Below, piece after piece: positions 1 through 11,283 of a stretch of 64,000 nt of DNA (within the stretch, counting starts at the first letter, position 1; each line of letters opens with the position of its first letter). Position numbers and translations under genes: made by a program. The stretch lies in contig NGBS01000029.1 of assembly GCA_002245135.1 (NCBI GenBank), positions 23,399 through 87,398 of the forward strand, written 5' to 3'. The stretch is from Proteromonas lacertae (Eukaryota > Sar > Bigyra > Opalinata > Proteromonadidae). The notes below the pieces were generated by a model, which did not search any database, had not been told where the DNA came from, and saw only the letters and a program-made list of their open reading frames with translations.

Positions 1-1250
1 CTTTCCAATTGATTCTTTAACTCAAATAACGCAGATTCAGCATCATTTCTTAGTTTTTCTTTCTTTTTATCCATTGCAGCTTTCATAAATGGCATTTTGT
101 ATATTGAACTATGTTCACCAGCATCAAAATCATCATGATCTATTTCATCTTTCACATCTTCTAAATTCTTTATTAATTTAGTTTTTATTATTCTTTCTCT
201 CTCTTCTTCTGGTAAATTTGGATCTAATGATTCTTCTAATTCTAAATCACTATTCACTTCATCTTCTTTCTCTATTTTTCTTCTTAACTTTTCACTTGCT
301 TGTAAATGTTCATTGAATAGCTTCTTTTATTGATTCATTGTTTTTGCTATATTTTAAATTACGATTTGCCCACTTATTTTGAGTTGAATGTTTCTGTGTC
401 ATTCTTTCTTTTGCTCTTCTATATTCATCTTCTTCATCCATTTTTTCTGCTAATTCTGGATTACTTTCTCTCAATATTTCTCTTTCTTTTTCTTTTTGTC
501 TCTTTTCTTGTCTCTTTTTGATTTTATGATACATTCTACTCTTGATTTTATTGATTCTTTGTCTCTTCTTTTCTTCATAAAATATTATTGATTTTATTTT
601 TGCTAATTCTCTTCTTCTTTCTTGTATTTCTTCTAATGTTAACATTTGTGATTGTAATTCTTTATCTTCTTGTTTTATTACATTCTCTTCTGTCATTCCT
701 GTTTTGTTTAATACTTCAGCTACTCTTGTCTCAAGTGAGGTTTCTGGCTCAAAATTTGCTGCTAAAGATGTTAATGTTGATTTTTCTCTTTTATCTTCAT
801 CTAAAGGAAAATTCAGTACTGGAGCTTCTCTATTCTTTTTTACGATTGGTTGCCATTTTGTTACATCCTTCTTTGCTAAACTATATGCAGCCTAATATTG
901 ATTAATTGATAATTTATTATACTTTTCTTTCCACTTTTTCTTTGTGAATCTTTGCTAATGGTTTGGATATTGGAGCAGATCCCTTTATCAATTCTGATGC
1001 TTGTGCTTTTAAATCTGTTTGATCATCTAACACACCAATAAGGTCACTAAGTGTTGCTTCTATATCCAAAAATATTATATAATGAAATACGATCTGTATC
1101 AATAGAATATTCAGATTCTTTCGTTATCTCATTCTTCACTTTTGTTTGTTTAGTCGATTTAACACTCTTTTTCTCTGTATTTTCACTTTTAGACAACGAT
1201 TCAATTAATTTGGCATGTCTTTCTTCAATATCTGAATCAGAATCAGACAT
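1..1250 (-). CDS. UTP14: U3 snoRNP protein Utp14, 3' end outside the window
   Basis: Utp14 is a nucleolar subunit of the small-subunit processome; it binds U3 snoRNA and activates the helicase Dhr1 during 18S rRNA maturation. The family core is visible: a KIKSRMYHKIKKR block, then an ERMTQKHS...NKWAN block, then a stretch ending in EKLRRKIEKE. The chosen start at 1250 opens with the acidic MSDSDSDIEE; an in-frame ATG at 1286 is the alternative. Two short introns (around 1055-1085 and 892-922) end in TAG. Near 310-340 the frame breaks by one base beside an AAAA run: one frame ends SIKEAIQ and the next resumes EHLQASEK. The C-terminal part lies left of the window. Family identity is secure; exact exon ends are inferred. 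Confidence 0.85.
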
Positions 1251-1328
1251 AATGCAAAAAACAGAATCAAACCCTAAACAAGCCAAAATTGTTTAAAATG
1301 TATTTATATTATTAATAAAATAAAAATA

Positions 1329-2097
1329 TTAAGCACCAAAACAACACTTTTTAAATCTCTCTTTCCAATCTGCAGATTCTTCTCCATCAATCTTAACAGT
1401 TTCACCTTTTGATATTTCTGTTTTCTCTCCGTTTGTTAATTTATTATTCATCATTTGACATATTGCTATTCATGCACATAAATAATATTATAATATACCT
1501 GTCAAAAGTGAGTTAAATGCTGGCTCTACATTTGAAGCATCAAGTGCAGAAGCTTCCATAAAAGCTAAACCTTCTCTTTCAGCAAAAGATTGTGCTTCAT
1601 CTGTGGGTACTTGCCTTTCAAATTGCAAATCAGCTTTATTTCCTACCTATAAACAAATTATACTTACATTTATATTAATACTAACATAATTTTCATACTA
1701 GCATCAGTATTTTGTCTTACTTCTTCTAACCATCTTGGTAAATCATCAAAACTGCTTCTGGTTGATATATCATATACTAACAAAGCTCCCATAGCACCTC
1801 TATAATAAGCACTTGTTATTGATCTATATCGTTCCTGACCGGCTAAAATATAAACATGAGTATAAATACCAGTATCCCAGATTTGAGCCATTACTATCTT
1901 TCCTTCTGTCATAACAGATTTTATTGCAAATTCAACACCTATAGTACTTTTTGATTCTAGATTAAACTCGTTCTTCGTAAATCTGGAGAGAAGGTTTGAT
2001 TTACCTACACCTGAGTCTCCAATTAATACAACTACGTAATTCTTAATATATTTATCATACTTTTAAATAAATAATCATATTCTTGTGAATTCTGCAT
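1329..2097 (-). CDS. RAB11: Rab11-type small GTPase
   Basis: Rab11 GTPases control recycling endosomes and post-Golgi traffic. Spliced over four introns of 27-35 bases, the protein is about 213 aa. Motifs in order: an N-terminal YDYLFKIVLIGD strand, P-loop GDSGVGKS, switch region [19 protein letters not shown], the Rab signature [17 protein letters not shown], and SALD in the SAK position. It ends in a double-cysteine tail CCFGA, a geranylgeranylation site. The first intron splits the FK|IV strand just before the P-loop, which makes short-intron splicing certain here because the unspliced frame stops. The [16 protein letters not shown] effector region is characteristic of Rab11. Confidence 0.93.
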
Positions 2098-2286
2098 GAA
2101 TTTAGAAAAATAAAGATTTTTCAAAAATCTTACTAATTTGAGATAACAATATATGTTTTGCAGTAGATAATAGTATATTTATAATTGTTATGATATGAAA
2201 TGATGACAAACAAAATTTTAGATTAAACAGAACAGAATAGAATCACGATTAACAAAATAAAATAACTAAAATAATTACTATGTGTT

Positions 2287-3263
2287 TTATTCACTATGCT
2301 TTTCAACATAATCCCAGAAAAAATCAAGAGGTTTTGCATATTTCCTAAATTCTCTATTTGCTGGAAACTATAATAATATAAATACATTTACTCATAAAAA
2401 AGTATATATACATGATATGGCAGCTTTGTAGAATTTACTGACAAATCAGGATAATACTTTCTATTATAAATTAGATTAAAAACATAAATACTCAATTGCA
2501 TTAACAATTTCATTAAATATAATCTTATTTCCATCACAATTAGGATGTAAACCATCATACAATAGAGAAGAGTAATTATCCATAACAATAAACTTTTGAT
2601 AAATATCAATTACTGGAATTTCAAATAATTCACCTACTTCTTTTACTACTTTCACATATTTCTCTGTTTCACTGTTTCCTCTACCGAAACAACATGTTTC
2701 GTTGCATTTTAATGGATATTGATATTGAATTCCTATTGGAGGAGGAGTTAATAAAATGATTTTTGGATTTGAAGTTAGATTCTTTAAATACACAATTATC
2801 TTCCTTAAATTAGATTTATATTGATCAGTAGATAAGTGTTTGAAAGTATCACAACTTCCAGTTGCATCATTTGAACCTAACATCAATGTAGTGAATATAG
2901 GAAATGTATTTATATGTGCATTTTTCGGATATAAATAAGGCATCATTTTGAGAATATATTCAGTAGTATAACCTGAATAACCACGATTTATAATATCTGC
3001 TCTTCTACGATAATAATTCACTAGATAACTTCCAAATCCACATAAATCAGGATCAAAACTATTATAATATTAATAATATTACTATACCTATTCTCTGTTA
3101 TTGAATCACCCAATAAATGAAAGATTGGTCTAGGGTAAGAATTTACTGAATTATAATCCTCATCTACATCGTTAAATGAGCTTTTTCTACCAAATACTGA
3201 AAACAGGAAGAAAATCATCGACACAACCAATACCACTGCTAAAGCTTGTACCCACAACTGCAT
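2287..3263 (-). CDS. membrane-anchored SGNH (GDSL) esterase, IAH1-like
   Basis: SGNH hydrolases are serine esterases or lipases; the IAH1 branch hydrolyses acetate esters. The protein of about 290 aa starts with a hydrophobic signal anchor (residues ~8-27, AVVLVVSMIFFLFSVFG), so the catalytic domain is probably lumenal or extracellular. Block I is LLGDSIT (nucleophile Ser), block II RGYSGYTT (oxyanion Gly), block III LMLGSNDA (Asn), block V DGLHPN (Asp and His). Three introns are needed: after the GDSITEN exon, after NAIE, and after KLPYH; the last exon ends YVEKHSE. All four catalytic blocks are present, so it should be active. The substrate is unknown. Confidence 0.82.
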
Positions 3264-3484
3264 ACTTACGGCTCTATGTGATTTACTTATTTTGTGAATC
3301 TTAATATTAAAAGTTAGTCGATAAAATTAGAAATAAAAAAATAGGTAAAAAATGTGTCAAAATTACCAAATTATTACCATATTTTTATTTACTAGAAAGG
3401 CTAATTACTCTTATCATTATTTTTTAATGGCGTTATAATTTACTCTTATTATTACGTTATAACTTTAATTTAATGATTTATTAC

Positions 3485-3993
3485 ATGAAGATGGCGAAAA
3501 TTTTCGTAGATTAATGCACATATGAGTAGTAGTATTATTAATCCTTTACATCTGTTGGAGGATTTAAGTGCATATATATATATATTGAATATTATTTTTA
3601 GGTTACTCAAAACAATCATAAGGAAGCCAGTAGTGAGCCTCCCTTTGTTCAAACATCACCATGTTATAGTCCTAGTTCACCACCACAGCATTCATTATTG
3701 AACATTGATAGTCCTTCTCCTGTTTTATCACCTCTTGAAAGAGATATTAGTTCGCCTCCACAGCTGCCAGATTATGAAACAAGTATATAAATATATAATA
3801 TATATATCTTTAGGTTTTAGTAGTTTCAGATTACCTCCACCACGTTTTGAAGAAGCATAAAAGAAAGTACGAATCGTTAAATGATGATGAAAAGGAAAGA
3901 AGAAAGAACAATTGCAAAAGGGCAAGAATGGTAAAGGAACAGAAAAGATTAATGAGAATGGTGGTAGATGGTAACAGTATGAAGATGTTGTAA
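3485..3993 (+). CDS. possible bZIP-like nuclear protein (uncertain model)
   Basis: A Ser/Pro-rich exon (about 3602-3780, with SPSSPPQHS and SPSPVLSPLER) is followed by a 31-base intron and then a basic exon reading KHKRKYESLNDDEKERRKNNCKRARMVKEQ. The basic stretch RRKNNCKRARMVKEQ resembles the DNA-contacting helix of bZIP factors of the PAR/C-EBP type. Two 3' splice choices exist: TAG at about 3811 gives a short tail ending RFEEA (stop at 3860), while the next TAG or CAG a few bases later opens the basic frame that ends at 3993. The start ATG at 3485 needs a ~95-base intron, longer than usual here. I see no leucine zipper. This is a conjecture supported by codon continuity, not a firm gene. 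Confidence 0.35.
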
Positions 3994-4642
3994 AACATTG
4001 CAGAAAACTAATTGAATATGTATATATATATATAGATTAATAAGCATCATTTTAAAGCATTAGACCTTATGTCAATTATAAATAACATTCAAAGTTAATT
4101 AATTAATTATTAATTTCTTAATACTTTTCTTTGTTATTGTAAATGGTGTTTGTTTTATTTAACCGTCATCACCTATATCGCAATAGAATATGATAATACG
4201 AGATTAGTATTGTTATATAAATATTAGATTAGGTAGATGAATGGTTAAATGAAACTAGCACCGTCTAACAATGTATATCTATGTATTTGTTTATAGATTT
4301 TCATTTTGGGACAATAGTATACTTTTGAGTTTTCAACCAATCAGCATATTTTTGAAAAACTAGTCGTTTTTGTGTTACAGGAGCCTATCGTTACTATATA
4401 TTAGACATTATTAAAATATCGCCAGTTAAAAGATGAGTTTATATATTTAATCATGTATAAACCAGGAAATGAGAAATCAATAGTATAATCTATATATAGT
4501 ATGAAGGCGACCTCCCTACAGGATACTGTAGAGAGTAATATTATAGCTCACAAAGAAACCAACAAAGAAAAGAAGAAAGAGATTTGAAGATGAATTGATA
4601 CGACTAGTTGTTGTATATAATTAGGGAAGGTAGGAATAATGG
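3994..4642. other. intergenic region, no convincing gene
   Basis: This AT-rich stretch lies between the possible bZIP gene and the small transposon. The only open stretch I noticed is a 28-codon ORF beginning with the ATG at 4501. No RNA gene, repeat or regulatory site could be supported. Confidence 0.5.
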
Positions 4643-5243
4643 TGTTGTGCGCCGTTGAGAGTTAAGAAGACTTTTTTCAATTCTAATATTATAAACGTAA
4701 CCTCTGGCTCTTCAATATTACTAATCAACACTTTGTTTTCCAAAATAGTTACGTTGGCCTAATATCGTATAGTCGTGTTTAGGTTCCTGTACTGGAAACA
4801 CTTTTTATTTTTATATTATTTTAAAAGCTTATAACAATAGTAGACATCGGGATAAAGGTTTCAAATAGAAAAGGAATACCTAATTATTGCATTTACCTGC
4901 TTAAAATTTATTTTTAAAAAACAAGCTTGAATGAGGCTTGAATAGATTTTTTATTTTTTCGTTTATAAGTGTCTTAACATCTAAATATGTGTGATTTAAT
5001 TGCTTAAACTAATGTATTTTTTACTCTAGTAGTGATTGAAGCAAAAAAATTAAAAATAGAATTAAAATTGTTTTCAATATGTTGGAATAAAGTTCAAAAA
5101 AATATATATAGCAGATGTAGCTTATATGACAAAGTAAGATTATATTTGCATATAGCTCGCCATCAAACCACACACTATCATTTTAGAATTGAAAAAAGTC
5201 TTCTTAACGCTCAACGGCACATTTAGCTCAACGGCGCACAACA
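4643..5243. mobile_element. 601-bp non-autonomous DNA transposon (MITE) with TIRs and 5-bp TSD
   Basis: The left end reads TGTTGTGCGCCGTTGAG, then a block GTTAAGAAGACTTTTTTC and CAATTCTAA. The right end, reverse-complemented, carries the same blocks, so the terminal inverted repeats are about 44 bases and nearly perfect. The right repeat has one extra 17-base unit (CTAAATGTGCCGTTGAG) that duplicates the tip motif. The 5 bases AATGG flank the element directly on both sides (4638-4642 and 5244-5248) as a target-site duplication. The interior contains no ORF resembling a transposase, so it must be moved in trans. The superfamily is not assignable by eye. Confidence 0.85.
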
Positions 5244-5535
5244 AATGGGTATGTTGTATGTTTTATAAAACAAAACAGCATATTATATTACAAGGATAAT
5301 GTTATTTTTGATACAATTAATTAGCTGTTATGCTATTTAGTTTGTGTATATGTAAATGTTTACTTGTGATATCCCCTTAGACTTATATTGCTACTATTAC
5401 TATTTTTATTATTAATTATATTTTAAATAATATTAGTAACGGATAGAATATCATTTTGAAATTGAATTTTTATCATTTTTTCTTTTGTTAGTTGGTTATT
5501 TTATCTATTATTCATTTATTTTATTCTATTAAGCA

Positions 5536-6755
5536 ATGATACATAAAATTTACAATAGAAATTTAGTCACACTTACAAATTTTAAGAGAGGTGGTTTGAT
5601 ATCAAGAAAATGCATATATGCCCAGTATAAAAAAGTATAAATTATAGTTATAAGTTTTAGAACGTGGTAAATTCATCTCCAGGTCTCTCATTTTTGTTAA
5701 AGAATGATTACATTACTTCTTCTTCATCTGGAGTTTATATATTAAACTCATTAGGAACATTCGTCGTTGATGGAATAACAACATTTATAAACGATGCAAT
5801 GAAAGAAATTAATTGCGTAGAATTAAGACTACCAACTTTAATATCCAAACAATTACTTCAAAAGTCAGGAAGGTTCATCAATTTTCCAAAAGAACTATTT
5901 CAATTTGATGTATATTAATAATTATATAAATTTCAATAGAAAAATGAAAATTTGTTATTAGCACCAACACATGAAGAAGTAATAACTGATTTAATCTCTA
6001 AACAAAATCTATCATATAAATCAACACCTTTATTAGTATATCAAATAGGTAATAAATATCGTAATGAAGAAAGACCAAGAGGTGGATTATTAAGAACAAA
6101 AGAATTCTCAATGATGGATTTATATAGTTTTGATTCATCAGAAATAGAAGCAAAAAAAACTTATGAAATAGTATTTAATAAATTTGTGGATATATTTAAT
6201 CAATTACAATTAAATCCAATTCCAGTATATATATTATCGTTTTTATATTAAAATAATAATTGTTTAATAGTGTATAGCAAGTAATGGAAATATGGGTGGA
6301 TCATATTCACATGAATTTCAATTGATCAATAAATATGGAGAAGATAAAATATTACAATGTCCAAATTGTGGTTATTCATATAACAGTGAATTAAATGTTA
6401 ATAATTCAAATGAATGTAGTAATTGTCATAGTAAAGAAAGATTTATAGAATTAAATACTCTTGAAATTGCTCATACATTTTATTTAGATCAATATTATTC
6501 CAAAGCATTAGATTGTAAAATAAAACTACAAGATAACTCTTCGGTTTATGCATATATGTGTTGTTTTGGAATTGGAATAACGAGATTATTTCAGACATTA
6601 GCAGAAACCAATATTCAAAATAGTGGAAAGAGTTTAATTTGGCCAAGAAGAATAAATCCATTTCATGTTTGTATTTTAGTGAATAAAATTGATGATTATT
6701 TGGGGAAATTTTTACAAGAGATATGTGATTTATTATCTGTATATTTATTCTCTCT

Positions 6756-6795
<40 letters not shown>

Positions 6796-7052
6796 TTATA
6801 TATTTATATCAACAATAGACAGAAGGAATAAATGTGTTGTTGGATGATAGAGAAAATGTTTCATTTAGAAGCAAATTAGGTGAAAGTAAGATATATGGTA
6901 GTGAAATGTTAATGATAATTGGAGATAAATACAAAGAGTTAGGAATAGTAGAGATAGAGAATTGTAAATCTGGAAATAAAGCAATCATGAAAAAGTCTAC
7001 ACCAACTGAAATAGTTAAATGTGTAAAACATCAATTTGAGAAAAGTAAATAG
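5536..7052 (+). CDS. mitochondrial (bacterial-type) prolyl-tRNA synthetase
   Basis: Class II aminoacyl-tRNA synthetase that charges tRNA-Pro, probably in the mitochondrion. The N-terminus (MIHKIYNRNLVTLTNFKRGG...) is basic, hydroxylated and poor in acids, like a presequence. Class II motifs: motif 1 region around SSSGVYILNSLG, motif 2 KYRNEERPRGGLLRTKEF, then the bacterial-ProRS signature GGSYSHEF, a CPNCGYSY...CSNCHSK stretch with two CxxC pairs, and motif 3 FGIGITRLFQTLAE. A short anticodon-binding domain ends the protein (~450 aa). Four introns are needed; the last contains a long (TA)n run. The bacterial type differs from the cytosolic eukaryotic/archaeal-type ProRS. Confidence 0.85.
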
Positions 7053-7152
7053 AAAGATTGTATTGTTATTGAGGTGTTTTAACAAACTGTGTTTATGAAA
7101 CGACTCATTTTTTAAATCCTTAAATTATTTCGTTTTTTTGTTTTTAGCATAG

Positions 7153-7733
7153 ATGCCTTTCTTTGGTTCTGACAGTTGGGATCCAAAGCTTATATTAGCT
7201 CAAATATGTATTGTACAGGTATAAATTGTATGAATTACTATAATAGTGTTCGATCTACCTTTTTCAAGGAATCTTCCTCCTCTTTTTTTCAACAATAATC
7301 GGCTATCAACCAACCTTATCCTTTCTTTTTTCTACTAGAGTATATTTAGTTAGTTTTATTATTCTTAGTATTTGTCATTCACAAATTCAATAGGATGGAC
7401 AATCATTTTTTCTTATATCCTAGCAGCATTTTTTGGGTATTTTTATTGTCATTATAGCGATATAGTGCTTATCTACTCTCTTTAGTTATAAAGAGAAGTG
7501 TAAAATGTGTAGATTTTACTTTAACATATTTTATATACCACATCATATTCTGTTGGATTTATGAAGTATATTATTTAGTTTTTATATCGTAGTCATTCCC
7601 TTTAAATTACATATATTGGATTGTAATTATTATATCGTTGTGTATAATGGCTTTTTTCGGTGAGAAGTTTTGTATGAGAGTTGAGTTAGAAGAAATCCCA
7701 CTAGATTCACATGGAAGAGCTATAAAAGTGTAA
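7153..7733 (+). CDS. SYS1: Golgi integral membrane protein Sys1
   Basis: Sys1 is a four-helix Golgi protein that recruits the GTPase Arl3/ARFRP1 and so starts the Arl1-golgin pathway. No single long frame shows it; joining five exons over four introns of 27-29 bases gives 155 aa. Recognisable landmarks: WDPKLILAQI near the start, YQPTLSFLF, a GWTIIFSYILAAFFG helix, KRSVKCVDFTLTYFIYH, CWIYE then FPLNYIYWIV, and the end GEKFCMRVELEEIPL. Each of these matches conserved positions in the Sys1 family, including the C-terminal CMR-EL-IPL block. Every join keeps the frame, which supports the model strongly. Confidence 0.88.
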
Positions 7734-7840
7734 ATTACTCATCTTTTAAACTAATATATATGATATGCTATATTATTTGTATATTTTATTCGTAATTATA
7801 CAAAATAAAAAATAAAAAACAGTATAGGAAAAGTATATAA

Positions 7841-8846
7841 TTAGATCACTGTAGAATGTGAATACACTTCCAATTGTTGTTTCCATTCACCTCTCTTCTT
7901 TCTAAACTTAGTCCTCTATAAAATTAAACATTAATTATAAATATATACAAAATCACCATCTTTTCTAAATAATTGTAGAAATTCATCTTGCCACTCATTC
8001 TGTTTTTCATCCCATTTCTTTAATGTATCTTCTATACCATGCCACTATATATATATATATATATATATAATGAATTATAAATACCCCTTTTTTAATAGTT
8101 TCTTCTAACTTAGTAGAAATCTGAATAGTCTTTTCTTTCACAAATGGAACATTCATCTCTTTTGCACTAATACCTCTTGATAAATTTCTTCTTACAAATC
8201 CATCATAATCTCTAATTATTCTAACTATAATATCACTTGTTGAAATTCCTTCTGTTCTTTGGGTTTCATAGAATTTTCCCATCTTTCTAATATTTTCATA
8301 AATATCATCACATCCCTCAGCTGCATAAGGCAATGAATCATGACAGACATAATCAATATTATGTTCTTCAATAAATTCGGGTGTTACAATCCAAGGACAT
8401 CCTTTTATCACTTCATCTACCCATTTACAGTGACGTAAAGATTCATATCTCTCTTCATCTGTATAGACTGTTTTACCTTTCAATGAATGAGTATCTTTGT
8501 CATTACAACAACCTACAAGTAAGTAGGTGTTTGGAAAAGCTTTTTTGCATTGTTCTAATACACGTGCATGTCCATAATGAAAAAGATCAAATATTCCATC
8601 AGCATATAATCGAATAACTCTGTCAGATTGTTTATCTTTTTCAATTTTTGCTTTCAACTCTTCTGCTGTCTAATATATAATTTAATTTTCAATACATAAA
8701 TATGTTTTGCTTCTTTTGAAGATCTATTTATAAAAGAGTATATACTAAGATTATACGGTTCCTCTTGTTTTGCTTCGTCACTTTCAGATTGACGTTTACG
8801 CTATTGACCATTATCATAATCTATATACTTTCTGTGATTTTGGCAT
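7841..8846 (-). CDS. PCYT1: choline-phosphate cytidylyltransferase (CCT)
   Basis: Rate-limiting enzyme of the Kennedy pathway: CTP plus phosphocholine gives CDP-choline. The catalytic domain carries [18 protein letters not shown] (HxGH nucleotide-binding motif), [24 protein letters not shown] and the [11 protein letters not shown] signature, in family order. Several short introns split the N-terminus; exon 1 is MPKSQK at 8846. The C-terminal exons ([15 protein letters not shown] and [11 protein letters not shown]) form a short basic end; the long amphipathic membrane helix of animal CCT is not obvious. At about 8085-8095 the last catalytic exon (TIKKG) joins the following intron one base out of frame beside an A6G4 run, so an indel or an unusual splice site is likely. 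Confidence 0.87.
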
Positions 8847-8940
8847 AAATTCAAAATAAAATTATTTAATACACTTACAATACACTGTATTACAAAAAAA
8901 CTATCAGTTAACTAGCTGTTGATATTTTCACATTTTAAAA

Positions 8941-10579
8941 ATGAGCGACATAGTGCCTTTTTCAGGGATTGGAGATATTGCAGTTCCTGATATCCAAGCT
9001 TTAGCTGTAGATACAGCTAATCAACTTCACAAGATATGGGATTCAATTGGTATAGAGTTTCTATTTTATTATGTATCTAGGTGAAATCTCATATACATCC
9101 AGAAAAGAAATATTACAAAAAATGTTGAGTCAATTACCTTTAGTATTCTCTATAAAGATCAAAGAAGAAATTCAGATTAAAAAGAAGATAGAAACTGAAA
9201 TAGATGAAGTTTTATCGAATATTCGATCAGTTTGTGAGAAAATGGACTTAGATGTTCTTTCTGTCATTTATCCCAATCAACGTTTGTCATTAGTAGAACA
9301 AAGTTTACAAGATCAAATACCATTAAAAATACGACTGGAAAATATGAAGCTAAGATTAAAAGAAGTTGAAGAAAAATTTGAAAAAATGAAAACAGATTTA
9401 TCAGATAGAGTTTTGATGATTAAAGAATTATGCAAATCAATTGGTGAAGAAATAACTCCAGATTTATTAGAGACAGTATACACTGAAGAAAGAATAAACC
9501 AATTAGATTCAGAAATCAAAAGGTTGCAAGTAGAAAAAGAATCAAGAGTTATTCAAACAGATGAATTAATTCAAGAATTATCTTCATTATTGATAATACT
9601 TCAAATGAATCCATCTGATGATTTAGAAAAAGCAATTATAGAGCATGATACAAAGAATATAATCTATTCAGCAGAAACAATACAAAAATTAAAAAACAAA
9701 ATAAATGATTATAATACACTTCAAGCATGTAGAGAACAAGAAATCAATGATATTATGGATGAAATAAATCATTTATGGGAAGTTCTAGAAGTAACAGAAG
9801 ATGAACAAATTGAATTTTTAAATTCTAATTCTGGTTTAGGAACAGATACAATAGACAATGTATTAATAGTTTTATAATTATTTCTTTTATAGTATAAAAA
9901 TGAATGTAAAAGATTAAATGAGTTGAAAGTAACAAAATTAGAAGAACTTATACTAGCTAGAAGAAATGCAATTGTTGAACTAACAAATGAAATGGAAATG
10001 GATATAAGAGATTTGTGTGAAAAATATCCAGTAATAAATGTAGCAAATGAAGAATTTAATGAAGATGTGTTAGAACAACATTGTAAAATTATTGATGTAT
10101 TAAAGAAGAGACAAGAAAGATTAACACCAATATTAAAAGAAATTGAGAAATATGAAGGATTATTGAAAGATAGAGATGATTATGAAGCTTTAATATCTGA
10201 TACAACAAGATACACATCAAGAAAAAGTGTATATAATTTTAAACATGAAGAAAAACTTAGAAAGAAAGTTCAGAATGAATTACCTAAAGCATTTGAGCAA
10301 TTGAAAAGTGACTTGCAAAAATGGGAAGAAACTGAGGGGTCATTCATTTATGAAGGAAAAGATTATTTAGAATCAATAATTGAAGATGAAAAACAAAGAG
10401 AAATTGCTAGAAAAGAAAGAAAAGCAAATAGAGGTAAATCTGTTGATAATACTAAGAATAACAATAATAATAGTGCTTTAAAACCAATAAATGGAAGATC
10501 AATGTCAGCACTGAAAAGAAAACCAAAATCAACTAATCAAACAGAAAAAGAGAATTTGGTTAAAACAACAAGAAAATAG
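8941..10579 (+). CDS. microtubule bundler of the PRC1/Ase1/MAP65 family
   Basis: This family cross-links antiparallel microtubules in the spindle midzone. The protein of about 520 aa is almost wholly helical coiled coil up to residue ~430. A conserved spectrin-like region follows: LCEKYP, EKYEGLLKDRDDYEALISDTTRYTSRK and LRKKVQNELPKAFEQLKSDLQKWE, which matches the microtubule-binding domain of PRC1. The tail is basic and Asn/Ser-rich (NNNNNS, SALKRKPKS), as expected for tubulin contact and Cdk sites. Two introns: a 31-base one after KIWDSI and a 36-base one after TIDN. It begins 94 bases from the divergent cytidylyltransferase gene. Confidence 0.8.
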
Positions 10580-11169
10580 TTACTTTTTAAGTTAATAAGA
10601 GATAATTTTCCTTCGTTTTAGTGCAAATTTAGAATTAATTGATTATTAACAGGGTTGAATAAATCGGTCATAACCTTTCGGTAAAACCTATTTGTCGTAG
10701 TCTTTCAAAATTACACTGACCAACAGTGAGCTCTTTTATAGTATGTGTTTCTAATCATAAAATCATGTACATTAACAAAATATAAACATATATATATCAT
10801 ACTATAAAATAAATAATTAACCGAGGTTGATGAGTTTTTACTATTCTTGAAATTTAATTTTATACTTTTGCAATGAGTAATACTATCATGTTCTACAATT
10901 AATATATGTTTTACAATCATTTAGAGTGAATTGTTGTGATATCAGCACTATATATGCTGCTTAATTTAACTTCTGATAATGTTAGAAACATATGTAGAGG
11001 TGTACTTAGTCAAGTTTGTCTATGTCAGGTTATGTTGAATAATAAAAGGAGATATCAATTAATATTTATTAAGGAGTGAAAATAGAAGAGAAGTATGGTA
11101 ATTGATATTAGTATTAATTTTAGTGGAATTAGAAGAATATAGGTCATAAAAACAGTAATTAATTACGAC
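10580..11169. other. intergenic region, nothing recognised
   Basis: AT-rich spacer between the PRC1-like gene and the convergent kinase-LRR gene. A 69-codon ORF on the minus strand (10711-10920) has no recognisable content. No tRNA-like arms or repeats were seen. Confidence 0.5.
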
Positions 11170-11283
11170 TTATTGAGTTTTAACATTACAATATTCTTGT
11201 GATAATTCTTTCTTTTCTTCTTCTGATATTCCATCTAATTTAATAATTCCAAGTGATGAAAATGTTTTTAAGAATGATTTTAA
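11170..11283 (-). pseudogene. in-frame open extension after the LRR gene's TAA
   Basis: Directly past the TAA at 11284 the same frame stays open for 37 codons to a TAA at 11170. It reads like protein (SFLKTFSSLGIIKLDG, then ISEEEKKELSQEYC). No intron with GT...AG can remove the stop. Either the LRR gene has recently lost its C-terminus by a nonsense change, or the base is miscalled. Confidence 0.5.

Noticed and set aside
330-905. Phe/Leu-rich plus-strand ORFs over the Utp14 gene
   Set aside because: Antisense of Lys/Glu-rich coding sequence; no start context or family.
5032-5226. 64-aa ORF inside the MITE as a transposase remnant
   Set aside because: No catalytic or DNA-binding motif; it overlaps the right terminal repeat and is probably chance.
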